Shown here piece by piece: positions 1 through 8,927 of a stretch of DNA of 47,193 nt. The notes below the pieces were generated by a model. That model made no database searches and was not told the origin of the DNA. It saw only the letters and a program-made list of their open reading frames with translations. How positions within the stretch are numbered: the first letter of the stretch is position 1; each line of letters begins with the position of its first letter. Source of the DNA: an uncultured Clostridium sp. Its GTDB lineage: Bacteria; Bacillota; Clostridia; TANB77; CAG-508. The DNA lies in assembly GCA_958438515.1 (NCBI GenBank), contig CAUBRZ010000012.1, positions 1 to 47,193 on the forward strand, given 5' to 3'. The position numbers and the translations under genes were made by a program.

Positions 1-1
1 A

Positions 2-289
2 ATAGGAATTTGTACAAATGGAAATAAAGTATTAATAGAAAAGAATAAAATATTAGTACAAGCAAAACAAAGAGTAAAAGTATTAATGAAACGAGAGACA
101 GAACAAAAGATAGAAAAGGAAGTAGAAGATACAAGTTCAGAAATAGTAGAAAAGCAAGAAGTTATAAGTGAAAGTAAAGATACAACGGAAAAAGCAGAAA
201 AAAATGAAACTAGCATTCAAAAAGAGGAAACAGTAAATAGTAATATAACTAAAGAGAATATAGAAGAAAAAGAATCTAAAACAGATTAG
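2..289 (+). CDS. C-terminal part of an unrecognised protein (5' end outside window)
   Basis: The frame is open from base 2 through the window edge and stops at 289, so this is probably the tail of a longer gene. The first part reads like a folded domain (ICTNGNKVLIEKNK). The last 65 residues are almost only Glu, Lys, Thr and Ser, a low-complexity charged tail. An ATG at 86 is internal to the open frame and has no convincing ribosome binding site. A strong terminator follows directly. I do not recognise the family. Confidence 0.5.
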   Translation: MGICTNGNKVLIEKNKILVQAKQRVKVLMKRETEQKIEKEVEDTSSEIVEKQEVISESKDTTEKAEKNETSIQKEETVNSNITKENIEEKESKTD

Positions 290-302
290 ATGTTGAATAA
301 AC

Positions 303-341
303 AAAAATAGTGAATTGATTTTAACGATTCACTATTTTTTA
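303..341 (+). terminator. Intrinsic terminator
   Basis: An 11-12 bp stem (AAATAGTGAAT / ATTCACTATTT) is followed by a T run. It separates the partial first gene from the ABC exporter genes. Confidence 0.8.
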
Positions 342-372
342 TATTTAAATAGCATATTTAAAGAAAATCTAT

Positions 373-400
373 TTGACAACGTATGATTTTATGATATAAT
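373..400 (+). promoter_or_regulatory. Sigma-A type promoter for the ABC exporter genes
   Basis: TTGACA at 373-378 and TATAAT at 395-400 are both consensus and 16 bp apart, 36 bp before the start codon of the ATPase gene. Confidence 0.8.
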
Positions 401-436
401 TACAACGAATTAAAAATATACAAAAGGAGCAAAAAA

Positions 437-1183
437 ATGAAAGAAACAGAAAATGATATAGCAATAAAAGTTGATCATGTATATAAAAGCTTTACAGTGT
501 ATTATGATAGAGCAAATACTTTAAAAGAGAGAATATTGTTTTTATCAAGAAATAAAAAAAGAGAAAAAAGAGAAATATTAAAAGATATAAATTTAGAAAT
601 AAAAAAGGGAGAAACAGTAGGTTTAATAGGTGTAAATGGAAGTGGTAAATCGACACTTTTAAAATTGATGACTAAAATAATTTTTCCAAATAAAGGAACT
701 ATAGAGACAACAGGAAAGCTTACATCATTGCTAGAACTTGGAGCTGGTTTCCATCCTGACTTTACAGGAAGAGAAAATATATATTTTAATGCATCAATAT
801 TTGGACTAACAAGAAAGGAAATTGATAATAGATTAAATCAAATAATAGAATTTTCTGAATTAGGAGAGTTAATAGACAACCCTGTAAGAACTTATTCTTC
901 AGGACAATATATGAGACTTGCCTTTTCTGTTGCAATAAATGTAGATGCAGAGATATTATTAATTGATGAAATATTATCAGTAGGAGATCAACATTTTCAG
1001 GAAAAATGTTTTAATAAAATGCGTGAATTACGAAAAGAAGGAAAAACAATGGTATTTGTTACACACAGTATGGAGTCTGTTAGAAACTTATGTGATAGAG
1101 CAATATGGCTATATAATGGAGAAGTGAGAATGGACGGAAATACAAAGGAAGTAGTAGATGAATATTTAAGGGTAACAACATAA
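437..1183 (+). CDS. ABC transporter ATP-binding protein, Wzt/TagH type polysaccharide exporter
   Basis: This is the cytoplasmic ATPase of an ABC exporter for surface polysaccharide or teichoic-acid-like polymers. In 248 residues it shows Walker A GVNGSGKST (65-73), the TSLLELGAGFHPDFTGREN stretch typical of the Wzt/TagH/RfbE group (about 95-114), the signature YSSGQ (153-157), Walker B ILLIDE (173-178) and the H-loop His210. It lacks the extra C-terminal carbohydrate-binding domain of longer Wzt proteins. The ATG follows AAAGGAGC, and the matching permease starts 39 bp downstream, so the pair forms one exporter. The exported polymer cannot be told from sequence. Confidence 0.93.
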   Translation: MKETENDIAIKVDHVYKSFTVYYDRANTLKERILFLSRNKKREKREILKDINLEIKKGETVGLIGVNGSGKSTLLKLMTKIIFPNKGTIETTGKLTSLLELGAGFHPDFTGRENIYFNASIFGLTRKEIDNRLNQIIEFSELGELIDNPVRTYSSGQYMRLAFSVAINVDAEILLIDEILSVGDQHFQEKCFNKMRELRKEGKTMVFVTHSMESVRNLCDRAIWLYNGEVRMDGNTKEVVDEYLRVTT

Positions 1184-1222
1184 AAACTATAAAAAGTACA
1201 AATACTAAACAAGGAGAAATAT

Positions 1223-2023
1223 ATGAACATATTTAAAAAAATATATAATTATAGAGAATTATTAAAAACAAATGTAAAAAAAGAGATAAGAGGCAGATAT
1301 AAGAATTCAATATTAGGTGTTCTATGGTCATTTTTAAATCCATTATTACAATTATTAGTTTATTCTGTAGTTTTTGGAGCATTATTGACAGGTAAGGGTG
1401 ATCCAAATGCAGATACATATTATCAACAGACATATTATATATATGTTTGTGTTGCATTAATACCTTGGACATACTTTACAACAGTAATATCACAAGCAGC
1501 ATTTACTGTAATAGGAAATGCTGATATTATAAAAAAGGTATATTTTCCAAGAGAAATATTACCTATATCAGTAGTGACAAGTGGAGCAGTTAACTTTATG
1601 ATTTCAACAATAATAATATTAGCATTTGTAATATTTTCACAAGTAGGACTTTCATGGCATGTATTATTATATCCATTTATATTACTAATACAGTATATAT
1701 TATTATTAGGAATTTCATTTATTGTATCAGCAATAACTGTATATTTTAGAGATTTAGAACACATTATTGGAATTGTTTTAATGGCAGCTTTTTATGGAAC
1801 ACCAATTGTATATAAATTAGAACAATTACCACATAAATTACAAATATTAATGAAAATAAATCCTATGACACATTTAATTAATGCATATAGAGATATATTC
1901 TATTATCATCAGATGCCAAATATGAAAATATTAACTTGTCTACTTGGAATTTCAGTTGTACTAACAATTGTAGGATATTTTATATTTAAAAAATTACAAA
2001 AAGGATTTGCAGAACAATTATAA
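1223..2023 (+). CDS. ABC-2 type permease, Wzm/TagG polysaccharide exporter
   Basis: A 266-residue membrane protein with about six hydrophobic segments. The N-terminal sequence LLKTNVKKEIRGRYKNSILG followed by LWSFLNPLLQ is typical of ABC-2 permeases of the Wzm/TagG/RfbD group. It would form the membrane channel used by the ATPase encoded just upstream to export undecaprenyl-linked glycans. The start is set by AAGGAG ending 6 bp before ATG. A hairpin follows the gene. Confidence 0.92.
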   Translation: MNIFKKIYNYRELLKTNVKKEIRGRYKNSILGVLWSFLNPLLQLLVYSVVFGALLTGKGDPNADTYYQQTYYIYVCVALIPWTYFTTVISQAAFTVIGNADIIKKVYFPREILPISVVTSGAVNFMISTIIILAFVIFSQVGLSWHVLLYPFILLIQYILLLGISFIVSAITVYFRDLEHIIGIVLMAAFYGTPIVYKLEQLPHKLQILMKINPMTHLINAYRDIFYYHQMPNMKILTCLLGISVVLTIVGYFIFKKLQKGFAEQL

Positions 2024-2029
2024 TATTTC

Positions 2030-2074
2030 AATTCCACATTTATACTATATATAGCTTAAGTGTGGAATTTTAAA
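2030..2074 (+). terminator. Terminator-like hairpin after the exporter genes
   Basis: AATTCCACATTTA pairs with TAAGTGTGGAATT across a short AT-rich loop, with one G-U pair, followed by TTTTAAAT. The T run is weak, so termination may be partial. Confidence 0.55.
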
Positions 2075-2099
2075 TAAATAAAAAAAGGAGATTAGTATT

Positions 2100-3053
2100 A
2101 TGAAAAATGTTAAAGTATTTTCTTGTAGCAAATCTGCTGATAGTTTTACTAAAGAGATTTGTGAATGCCTTGGAATAGAACAAGGAAAACTAAACTCTAT
2201 GAAATTTAAGAACGATAATAATTTTGTTAAAATAATGGAAACTGTAAGAGCACAAGATGTATATCTAGTTCAAACAAATGAACCCCCTGTAAATGAGAGA
2301 ATAATGGAATTGTTAATTACTATAGATGCAGTAAAAAGAGCATCAGCAAAAAATGTAAATGTTATACTTCCATATTTTCCATATTCAAGATCTGATAAAA
2401 AAGATCAAGCAAGAATACCAATAACGGCAAAATTAATGGCACAACTTATAGAAGCTGCAGGAGCTACTAGAGTGATAACATGTGATTTACACAATCCAGC
2501 TATTCAGGCATATTTCAATATTAATTGTGATAGATTAACAGGAGAACACATTTTAGAAGAGTACTTTAAAGAGAAAAATCTTGATAACATGGTAATAGTA
2601 GCTACTGATGCAGGTAGTTCAAAAAAAGCGTATAAATATTCTGAATTCTTTAATTGCCCAATAGCTTTAGTAGATAAAAGAAGAGAAGCAAATGATGATA
2701 GAGCTATTGCAAGTACTATAATTGGAGATGTAAAAGATAAAAATGCAATAATATTTGATGATGAAATTGATACTGCAGGTTCGATGATGGAAACTGTAAA
2801 AGTATTAAAAAAATTTGGTGCAAAAGCCATATATGCAGGATGTACTCATCCAGTATTATCAGGACCAGCAATCGAAAGAATTAGCAAATCAGATATTAAA
2901 GAACTAGTAGTTACCAATACTATACCAGTACCAGAAGAAAAGCGAATAGATAATATAACAGTATTATCTATTGCTCCATTATTTGCTGAAACAATAAAAA
3001 GAATAAATGAGGAAAGACCACTAGGTGAATTATTTTTAAATTTTAATAATTAA
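2100..3053 (+). CDS. prs: Ribose-phosphate pyrophosphokinase
   Basis: Makes PRPP from ribose 5-phosphate and ATP, feeding purine, pyrimidine, NAD, His and Trp synthesis in the cytoplasm. The 317-residue length is usual for class I Prs. Visible features are the N-terminal FSCSKS region, the ATP-binding stretch around PYFPYSRSDKK, the DLHNPAIQ metal-binding histidine region and the PRPP loop DDEIDTAGSM. The last differs slightly from the common DDMIDTAGT form, so this belongs to a more divergent Prs branch. The start is set by AAAAGGAGATT upstream of ATG. Confidence 0.93.
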   Translation: MKNVKVFSCSKSADSFTKEICECLGIEQGKLNSMKFKNDNNFVKIMETVRAQDVYLVQTNEPPVNERIMELLITIDAVKRASAKNVNVILPYFPYSRSDKKDQARIPITAKLMAQLIEAAGATRVITCDLHNPAIQAYFNINCDRLTGEHILEEYFKEKNLDNMVIVATDAGSSKKAYKYSEFFNCPIALVDKRREANDDRAIASTIIGDVKDKNAIIFDDEIDTAGSMMETVKVLKKFGAKAIYAGCTHPVLSGPAIERISKSDIKELVVTNTIPVPEEKRIDNITVLSIAPLFAETIKRINEERPLGELFLNFNN

Positions 3054-3092
3054 TGTTATATACAATATAGCAAAAAATAGAAAGGACTCGAA

Positions 3093-3518
3093 ATGGAAAA
3101 AATAAAAGCACTAATAAAAAAAGTATGTACAAAGGAAGTAATTTTATATATAGTTTTTGGAATCCTTACAACAGTAGTAAATTTAGGAACGTTTTATATA
3201 ATGAATAGTTTATTACTTTGGGATGAAAATGTATCAAATATAATTGCAATAGTACTTGCAGTATTATTTGCATATATTACAAATAAGGATTTAGTATTCC
3301 ATTCAGAAGCAAGAAAAATAAAAGAAAGATTAATACAATTTTTTAAATTTATGCTAGGAAGAGCTTTTACTATGGTAGTTGAATTTTTTGGATGTTTAGT
3401 ATTATTCCAAACATCAATTCCTAATATAGTTAGTAAATGTCTAGTAACAGTAGTTGTAATTGTTTTGAATTTCTTTATTAGTAAATTTTTTGCATTTAAA
3501 ACTAACAAAGAAAAATAA
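3093..3518 (+). CDS. GtrA family membrane protein
   Basis: A 141-residue protein with four hydrophobic segments and the GtrA-like start ILYIVFGILTTVVNLGTF. GtrA-type proteins are thought to help flip or present polyprenyl-linked sugars. They are usually encoded next to a GtrB-like glycosyltransferase, and here one starts 67 bp downstream. The ribosome binding site AGAAAGGA precedes ATG. The role in surface glycan modification is inferred from the neighbour. Confidence 0.88.
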   Translation: MEKIKALIKKVCTKEVILYIVFGILTTVVNLGTFYIMNSLLLWDENVSNIIAIVLAVLFAYITNKDLVFHSEARKIKERLIQFFKFMLGRAFTMVVEFFGCLVLFQTSIPNIVSKCLVTVVVIVLNFFISKFFAFKTNKEK

Positions 3519-3584
3519 ATACAAAATAAAAATATATTATTAAATAACACACAAATATAATAAAAAATGGAAGGAAGATAAAAT

Positions 3585-4532
3585 ATGAAAAAAATAAGCA
3601 TAATTATTCCAGCATATAATGAAGAAGAATCTCTACCAATATTATACGAAAGAATTGAAAATTTAATGGAAAATATGAAGAACTATGAATTTGAAATACT
3701 TTTTGTAAATGACGGCAGTAAAGATAAAACAATAAAAATAATAAAAGAAATGAGAGAAAAAGATAGTAGAATATGCTATGTTGACTTTTCTAGAAATTTT
3801 GGTAAAGAAATTGCTATGATAGCAGGTTTAGATTATGCAACAGGAGATTGTGTAATATTTATGGATGCTGATCTTCAAGATCCACCAGAACTTATTCCAG
3901 AATTGGTAAAATATTGGGAAGAAGGATATGATGATGTATATGCTAAAAGGCGTTCAAGAAAAGGAGAAACATGGCTAAAGAAATTCACATCAAAGATGTA
4001 TTATAAAGTATTACAACATCTTACAAAAGTTGAAATACAAAAAGACACAGGAGATTTTAGATTATTAGATAGAAGATGTGTAAATGCTTTAAAGAAACTA
4101 AGGGAATCTCAAAGAAATACAAAAAGCATGTTTAGTTGGATAGGTTATAATAAAAAAGAAGTATTATATGATAGAGATCCAAGGGTTGCAGGTTCAACTA
4201 AATGGAATTATATTAAACTAATGGATTTAGCAATTGATGGAATAACATCATTTACTACATCACCACTTAGACTATCAACATTTATTGCTATACCAACATT
4301 TATTGTACTATTTGTGTATTTCATATATGTAATTGTAAAAGCTTGTGTGATAAATGAAGCAATACAAGCATTTCAAGCAATAATTCTTTTGATATTATTC
4401 TTTTCAGGAGTTCAAATATTATTATTTGGAATCATAGGGGAATATTTAGGAAGAATATTTAATGAAACAAAAAATAGACCACTATATTTAGTAAACGAAT
4501 ATAATGGAGAAAAAGAAATGAACGATAAATAA
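3585..4532 (+). CDS. GT2 family glycosyltransferase, GtrB/DPM1-like (polyprenyl-phosphate sugar transferase)
   Basis: The 315-residue protein has a GT-A domain (SIIIPAYNEEESL at the start, VNDGSKD and DADLQDPPE with the metal-binding Asp residues) followed by two C-terminal membrane segments. This is the architecture of enzymes that transfer a sugar from a nucleotide donor to undecaprenyl phosphate. The upstream GtrA partner supports a role in decorating cell-wall or exported glycans, possibly those of the ABC exporter upstream. The sugar is unknown. Confidence 0.9.
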   Translation: MKKISIIIPAYNEEESLPILYERIENLMENMKNYEFEILFVNDGSKDKTIKIIKEMREKDSRICYVDFSRNFGKEIAMIAGLDYATGDCVIFMDADLQDPPELIPELVKYWEEGYDDVYAKRRSRKGETWLKKFTSKMYYKVLQHLTKVEIQKDTGDFRLLDRRCVNALKKLRESQRNTKSMFSWIGYNKKEVLYDRDPRVAGSTKWNYIKLMDLAIDGITSFTTSPLRLSTFIAIPTFIVLFVYFIYVIVKACVINEAIQAFQAIILLILFFSGVQILLFGIIGEYLGRIFNETKNRPLYLVNEYNGEKEMNDK

Positions 4533-4551
4533 AATGTGGAGATAGATAAAA

Positions 4552-5557
4552 ATGGAAAAAAAGAGAATATTAACAGGAGATAGACCAACTGGTAAGTTAC
4601 ATATAGGACATTATTTTGGATCTTTACAAAAAAGAGTAGAAATGCAAAATTCAGGAAAATATGATATGTATATACTAATTGCAGATGTACAAGCATTAAC
4701 AGATAATTTCAATAATCCAGAAAAAGTAAGAAAAAATGTAAGAGAATTAGCAATAGATTATCTGTCATGTGGAATTGATCCTAAAAAAACAACAATATAT
4801 ATTCAATCAATGATACCTGAAACAGCAGAATTAACGATATACTATTCAAATTTAGTAACAATCTCAAGATTGGAACGAAATCCAACTGTAAAAACAGAAA
4901 TAGCCCAAAAAAAGGAACTATTTGGAGAAAGTGTAACATATGGATTTTTAGGATATCCTGTAAGTCAAGCAGCAGACATAACAACATTTGAAGGAGAGCT
5001 AGTTCCAGCAGGAGAAGATCAAGAACCATTAATAGAACAGGCTAGAGAAATTGTAAGAAAATTTAATAATATATATGGAGAAGTGTTAAAAGAACCTAAA
5101 ATTGTATTATCAGAAGGAAAAAGAATAAAAGGATTAGATGGAAATGAAAAAATGGGTAAATCACTTGGAAATGCAATTTACCTATCAGATAGTGAAGAGG
5201 AAATAACTAAAAAAGTAATGAGTGCTGTAACAGACCCAAACAGAATAAAAAAGGATGATTTAGGGAATCCTGATATATGTATGGTTGCATATTATCACAA
5301 TTTATTTAGCACAAAAGAGGAAGTAAAACAAGTATGTGAAGAATGCAAAGCAGGAAAACGTCGGGTGTGTAGCATGTAAAAAGCAATTAGCTAAAAATAT
5401 TGCAGGAACTCTAAAACCAATAAGGGAAAAAAGAGCATACTATGAAGAACACATAGAAGAAGTAGATAAAATACTAATGGAAGGAACAGCAAAAGCACAA
5501 AAAGTAGCAAAAGAAACAATGAGAAAAGTAAAAGAAGCAATGAAATTGAATTATTAG
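4552..5557 (+). CDS. trpS: Tryptophanyl-tRNA synthetase, expressed through a +1 shift at CGG
   Basis: Charges tRNA-Trp. The class I motifs HIGH (17-20) and KMGKS (200-204, in place of KMSKS) are present. The first 270 codons end at CGT; the next codon is CGG (5362-5364), and reading on in frame meets a stop after five codons. Skipping the C gives GCVACKKQLAKNI, the conserved GCVDCK-type sequence, and continues to the stop at 5557. The product is 334 residues, the normal TrpS length. A missing TrpS would be lethal, so the shift must occur unless a second copy exists elsewhere. Confidence 0.93.
5362..5364 (+). other. CGG +1 frameshift site 1 (trpS)
   Basis: Context CGT CGGG TGT: the in-frame CGG must be passed with a one-base shift so that GGG is read as the conserved Gly of the GCVDCK-type motif. 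The unshifted frame stops at 5377-5379. Confidence 0.93.
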
Positions 5558-5682
5558 GGACACCACAAAAACATTTCAAAAATTATAAGTAAAATGTCGA
5601 ATTATAAAAAATGGAAAAAATGACAATAAACGATAAAAATAATGAAAGACTTGAGTCCTGTCCCCCAAAAAAAGGAGAGAGT

Positions 5683-6958
5683 ATGTTTACAGATTATACA
5701 AAGATAATAATTAAATCAGGAGATGGTGGGAATGGTGCTGCAACATTTCGTAGAGAAAAATATGTAGCAGCAGGAGGACCAGATCGGTGGAGATGGTGGC
5801 AATGGTGGAAATATCTATTTCAAAGTAGATAAAGACAAGAACACTTTGATTGATTTTCGTTATAATAGAAAATTTAAAGCTAAAAATGGGGAAAACGGAA
5901 GTGGAAGTCATTGCAATGGCAAATATGGTGAAGATTTATATATTAGAGTTCCAATTGGTACTGTTATAAAAGATGTTGAAACAGGAAAAGTAGTTGCAGA
6001 TTTATCTAAACCAGATCAGACTGAATTAGTTCTAAAAGGTGGTCGTGGAGGAAGAGGTAACTCACATTTTGCGACTGCAACAAGACAAGCTCCTAGATTT
6101 TCAGAAGATGGAGAAAAAGGAGAAGAAAAGGAACTTATATTAGAATTAAAATTATTAGCTGATGTAGGTCTTTTAGGGTTCCCGAATGTAGGAAAATCTA
6201 CTTTTTTATCAATTGTAACAGATGCAAAACCTAAAATTGCCAACTATCATTTTACTACAATTATACCAAATCTGGGTGTAGTAAAGACAAAAGATAATAA
6301 TGGTTTTGTAATTGCAGATATTCCTGGAATTATAGAAGGTGCAAGTGAAGGAGTAGGACTAGGAATACAATTTCTAAGACATGTTGAAAGAACAAGATTA
6401 TTATTACATTTTTTAGATGTTTCAGGACAAGAAGGAAGAAATCCAGTAGAAGATTTTTATGCAATTAATAAGGAATTAAGAAAGTATAGTGAAAAACTAG
6501 CTACTAGAAAACAAATCATAGTAGCAAATAAGATAGATATAATGCAAGATGAGAAACTTCTAAAAGAAGTAGAAGAATTAGCAAAAAAAGAAGGATTAGA
6601 GCTATATAAAATATCAGCTGTAACTAAACAAGGTATTCAAGAATTAATTGATTATGTAGCAGATACTTTAAAATCATTACCAAAAGAAGAATTAGTAGAA
6701 TTAGAAGAAAAAAGAGTATATACACTAGAAGATAGAAAAGATGAATGGACAATAAAAAAGGAAGATGGTGTATTTATTGTTTCTGGAAGAGCAGTACAAA
6801 GACTAATGGGAAGAGTAAACATTGAAGATAATGAATCAATGTATTATTTACAAAAATGTTTAAAAAATATGGGAATAGAAGAAAAATTAAAACAAATGGG
6901 AGTTACAGAAGGTGATACCGTAATTTTGGATGATTGGGAATTAGAATGGTATGAATAA
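5683..6958 (+). CDS. obgE: Obg family GTPase, expressed through a +1 shift at CGG
   Basis: A GTPase of 50S ribosome assembly and stress control. The ATG at 5683 is preceded by AAAGGAGAG; an upstream in-frame ATG at 5611 has no such site and would add a non-conserved extension. The first 34 codons (MFTDYTKIIIKSGDGGNGA) enter the glycine-rich Obg fold and reach CGG at 5785. Skipping the C gives GGDGGNGGN and then an intact Obg domain, the G1 motif GFPNVGKST, DIPGIIEGAS, NKID and a C-terminal OCT domain. The total is 424 residues, the normal length. Confidence 0.94.
5785..5787 (+). other. CGG +1 frameshift site 2 (obgE)
   Basis: Context GAT CGGT GGA: skipping C restores PDGGDGG, one of the glycine-rich turns of the Obg fold. 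The unshifted frame runs 15 codons (tryptophan-rich nonsense) to a stop at 5830-5832. Confidence 0.94.
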
Positions 6959-6983
6959 TTGAATAATATAAAAATGATAAAAA

Positions 6984-7028
6984 GGATCATTATGATAAAT
7001 TTAAGCTCATAATGATTCCATTTTTTTT
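6984..7028. terminator. Bidirectional terminator between obgE and rimI
   Basis: GGATCATTATGA pairs with TCATAATGATTCC (one bulged base). On the plus strand a run of eight T follows; on the minus strand CCTTTTTATCATTTTT follows. The hairpin overlaps the last codons and the stop of rimI. Confidence 0.75.
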
Positions 7029-7439
7029 AGTAGAGTTATTTATATAATAATTTTTACGAAATCCAATTTCAGTAAATCCGAATTTTTTATATAAATTAAT
7101 AGCATATAGATTATCTTGACTAACTTCTAAACAAATATGAGATATGTTTAAACTCTTAGATAATGATAAAATTTTTTCTAAAAGTGATGAACCAATGCCT
7201 TGATTCCTATAATTTTGTTTAACTACAATATTCATGATATCTGCATTTTCTAAAACTACTTTAATTCCAGCAAAACCAACAATTTCTTTTCCTTTTTTTG
7301 CAACCAAATAATGAGAATTTGCAGATTTTATTTCTTGTTCTAAAATATTATAATTCCAAAAATCATCAAAGTCAGTTAATAAAATGTCTTTAATTTCTAT
7401 TAAATCGCTTAGGCTCATTTTGTCAATTTCTATATTCAT
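6990..7439 (-). CDS. rimI: GNAT acetyltransferase, RimI-like (ribosomal protein alanine N-acetyltransferase)
   Basis: A 149-residue GNAT-fold enzyme with the acetyl-CoA loop NQGIGSSLLEKIL in the middle, followed by the LEVSQDNLYAINLYKKFGF stretch typical of RimI. It lies downstream of tsaB and tsaE on the minus strand, the common tsaE-tsaB-rimI order in Bacillota. The gap to tsaB is 38 bp. Acetylation of the N-terminus of ribosomal protein S18 is the family role; the substrate here is inferred. Confidence 0.88.
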   Translation of the reverse strand: MNIEIDKMSLSDLIEIKDILLTDFDDFWNYNILEQEIKSANSHYLVAKKGKEIVGFAGIKVVLENADIMNIVVKQNYRNQGIGSSLLEKILSLSKSLNISHICLEVSQDNLYAINLYKKFGFTEIGFRKNYYINNSTKKNGIIMSLNLS

Positions 7440-7477
7440 ATCTATAAAATCCTTTCTTTTAGTAATATAAGAATAAT

Positions 7478-8210
7478 CTATTTATTTAATTTTTTTTCTT
7501 TTTCTTCTAACAATCTTTGGGCCTGAGGTTTCTTTAAGTATAAAGGTAATACTTCAGTAGAATAAATACCAATATTATATTTGTTAAAACCTGCTAAACC
7601 CAAAGCATAAGAATTTAATGTATTTAATTTAGAATCTACAAAATTAGCACTAGAGAAAAATAAATTAATGTTATTTTTATAGATATTTGAGCCATCTCCT
7701 ACAAATATAATGGATTTATTTTCTAAAGTATCACTAATGTAGCTTTCTAAGATTGATAGTGAAACATCTATATTTTCTGTTTGAGGTTCAATTAACTCTT
7801 CTAAAGCATTAGCTTTTTTTTGATAAAGAGCAAAATAACAATTATCATTATTACAGTTAATAATACTACATATGATGTCATTTTCATTAATTATATTTAT
7901 TATTCCATATGCTAAAGTTTCTAAAGAACTGATTCCGATACAAGGAATTTCTAAACAATCTTTAAATGCTTTTGCTGTAGCGACTCCAATTCTAATACCT
8001 GTAAATGAACCGTGGACCTATATCGCAAACGATCATATCAATATCATTTATATTTAAATTAGTATTTTTAAATATATCTCTTATCATAGGCATTAAATTT
8101 TCAGAATGAGTTCTTCTGGTATTAGTATCTAAATTATAAATTAATTTGTTGTTATCTAAAATGGATACACCACAAATATCACTTGCTGTATCTATACTTA
8201 ATATTTTCAA
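7478..8210 (-). CDS. tsaB: TsaB, tRNA threonylcarbamoyladenosine complex subunit, expressed through a +1 shift at CGG
   Basis: An ASKHA-fold partner of TsaD in making t6A37 in ANN-decoding tRNAs. It starts at a TTG (8210-8208) after AAGGAGGAATTATT. The first 66 codons (MKILSIDTASDICGVSIL onward) end at DIGP with CGG on the minus strand at 8012-8010. The unshifted frame stops after six codons. Skipping C yields GSFTGIRIGVATAKAF, the diagnostic TsaB motif, and an open frame to 7478. The product is 243 residues, normal for TsaB. This shift site lies on the opposite strand from the others. Confidence 0.93.
8010..8012 (-). other. CGG +1 frameshift site 3 (tsaB, minus strand)
   Basis: Minus-strand context CCA CGGT TCA: skipping C restores DIGPGSFTGIR, nearly invariant in TsaB. 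Its occurrence on the minus strand shows that the signal follows the coding strand. Confidence 0.93.
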
Positions 8211-8237
8211 AATAATTCCTCCTTGTAAGTAATTAAT

Positions 8238-8708
8238 TTATTTTATTAAACTAGCTATATCAATTTCATTATTTTCATTATCTATTTGTGTAATATTTAA
8301 AATTCTTATATTATCATTATTAACATCTTTTTCAAAAGATATCTGAATATAATTTTTGGGTAAGACTTCTTTTATTAATTCACCCCATTCGATCAAACAA
8401 ATTCCTTTTTCAAAATATTCTTCTCCACCAATTTCATAAAATTCAGAAGAATCAGATAATCTGTAAACATCGAAATGATATATATTAATATTATCTTTTT
8501 TATATTCATTTACAATAGTGAAAGTAGGACTAGATATTTCATTTTCTAAGCCGAAATAAGATAAAAAACCTTCTACAAATTTTGTCTTACCAGAACCTAA
8601 CTCTCCGGTTAAGACAATGCAATTTTTTGTTTTTGTTTTTGAAGCTAATTTTTTAGCAAATTCTTTAGTACTTTTTTCATTTTTTGATATAAATTTATAA
8701 TGTTTCAT
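8238..8708 (-). CDS. tsaE: TsaE, tRNA threonylcarbamoyladenosine complex ATPase
   Basis: A P-loop ATPase that recycles the TsaBD complex in t6A synthesis. The Walker A GELGSGKTKF and the SPTFTIVNEY and YHFDVYRL motifs are clear. I choose the ATG at 8708 because AAGGGG precedes it at normal spacing; an upstream in-frame ATG at 8726 would add MCKGEI and place the ribosome binding site inside the gene. The product is 156 residues, the usual size. It is the first gene of the minus-strand operon, and the intact glycine codons here include ACC GGA, where CGG straddles two codons without a shift. Confidence 0.92.
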   Translation of the reverse strand: MKHYKFISKNEKSTKEFAKKLASKTKTKNCIVLTGELGSGKTKFVEGFLSYFGLENEISSPTFTIVNEYKKDNINIYHFDVYRLSDSSEFYEIGGEEYFEKGICLIEWGELIKEVLPKNYIQISFEKDVNNDNIRILNITQIDNENNEIDIASLIK

Positions 8709-8795
8709 AATTTCCCCTTTACACAAATACTATATGTTGTTATTAACATACTAAATACACTTTTTGAAATATTTAATATTTAAATAAGCAAAAAT

Positions 8796-8824
8796 ATTAT
8801 ACTATAAAAAATGAAAAAATTCAA
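8796..8824 (-). promoter_or_regulatory. Promoter for the tsaE-tsaB-rimI operon
   Basis: On the minus strand TTGAAT (8824-8819) and TATAAT (8801-8796) lie 17 bp apart, facing the tsaE start. Confidence 0.65.
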
Positions 8825-8833
8825 TCAAAAGGG

Positions 8834-8862
8834 TTGATAAATACTTGAAAGTGTAATATAAT
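8834..8862 (+). promoter_or_regulatory. Promoter for mreB
   Basis: TTGATA (8834-8839) and TATAAT (8857-8862) are 17 bp apart, about 65 bp before the mreB start. It diverges from the tsaE promoter, giving a back-to-back pair. Confidence 0.7.
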
Positions 8863-8927
8863 CGTAATATATTTGTAACAAAACGGAAACAAAAACAAAC
8901 ATTAATAGTTGGGAAGGAAGATAAAAC

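Noticed and set aside
5611..5682. Upstream in-frame start for obgE at 5611
   Set aside because: The added 24 residues are not Obg-like and lack a ribosome binding site, whereas AAAGGAGAG directly precedes the ATG at 5683.
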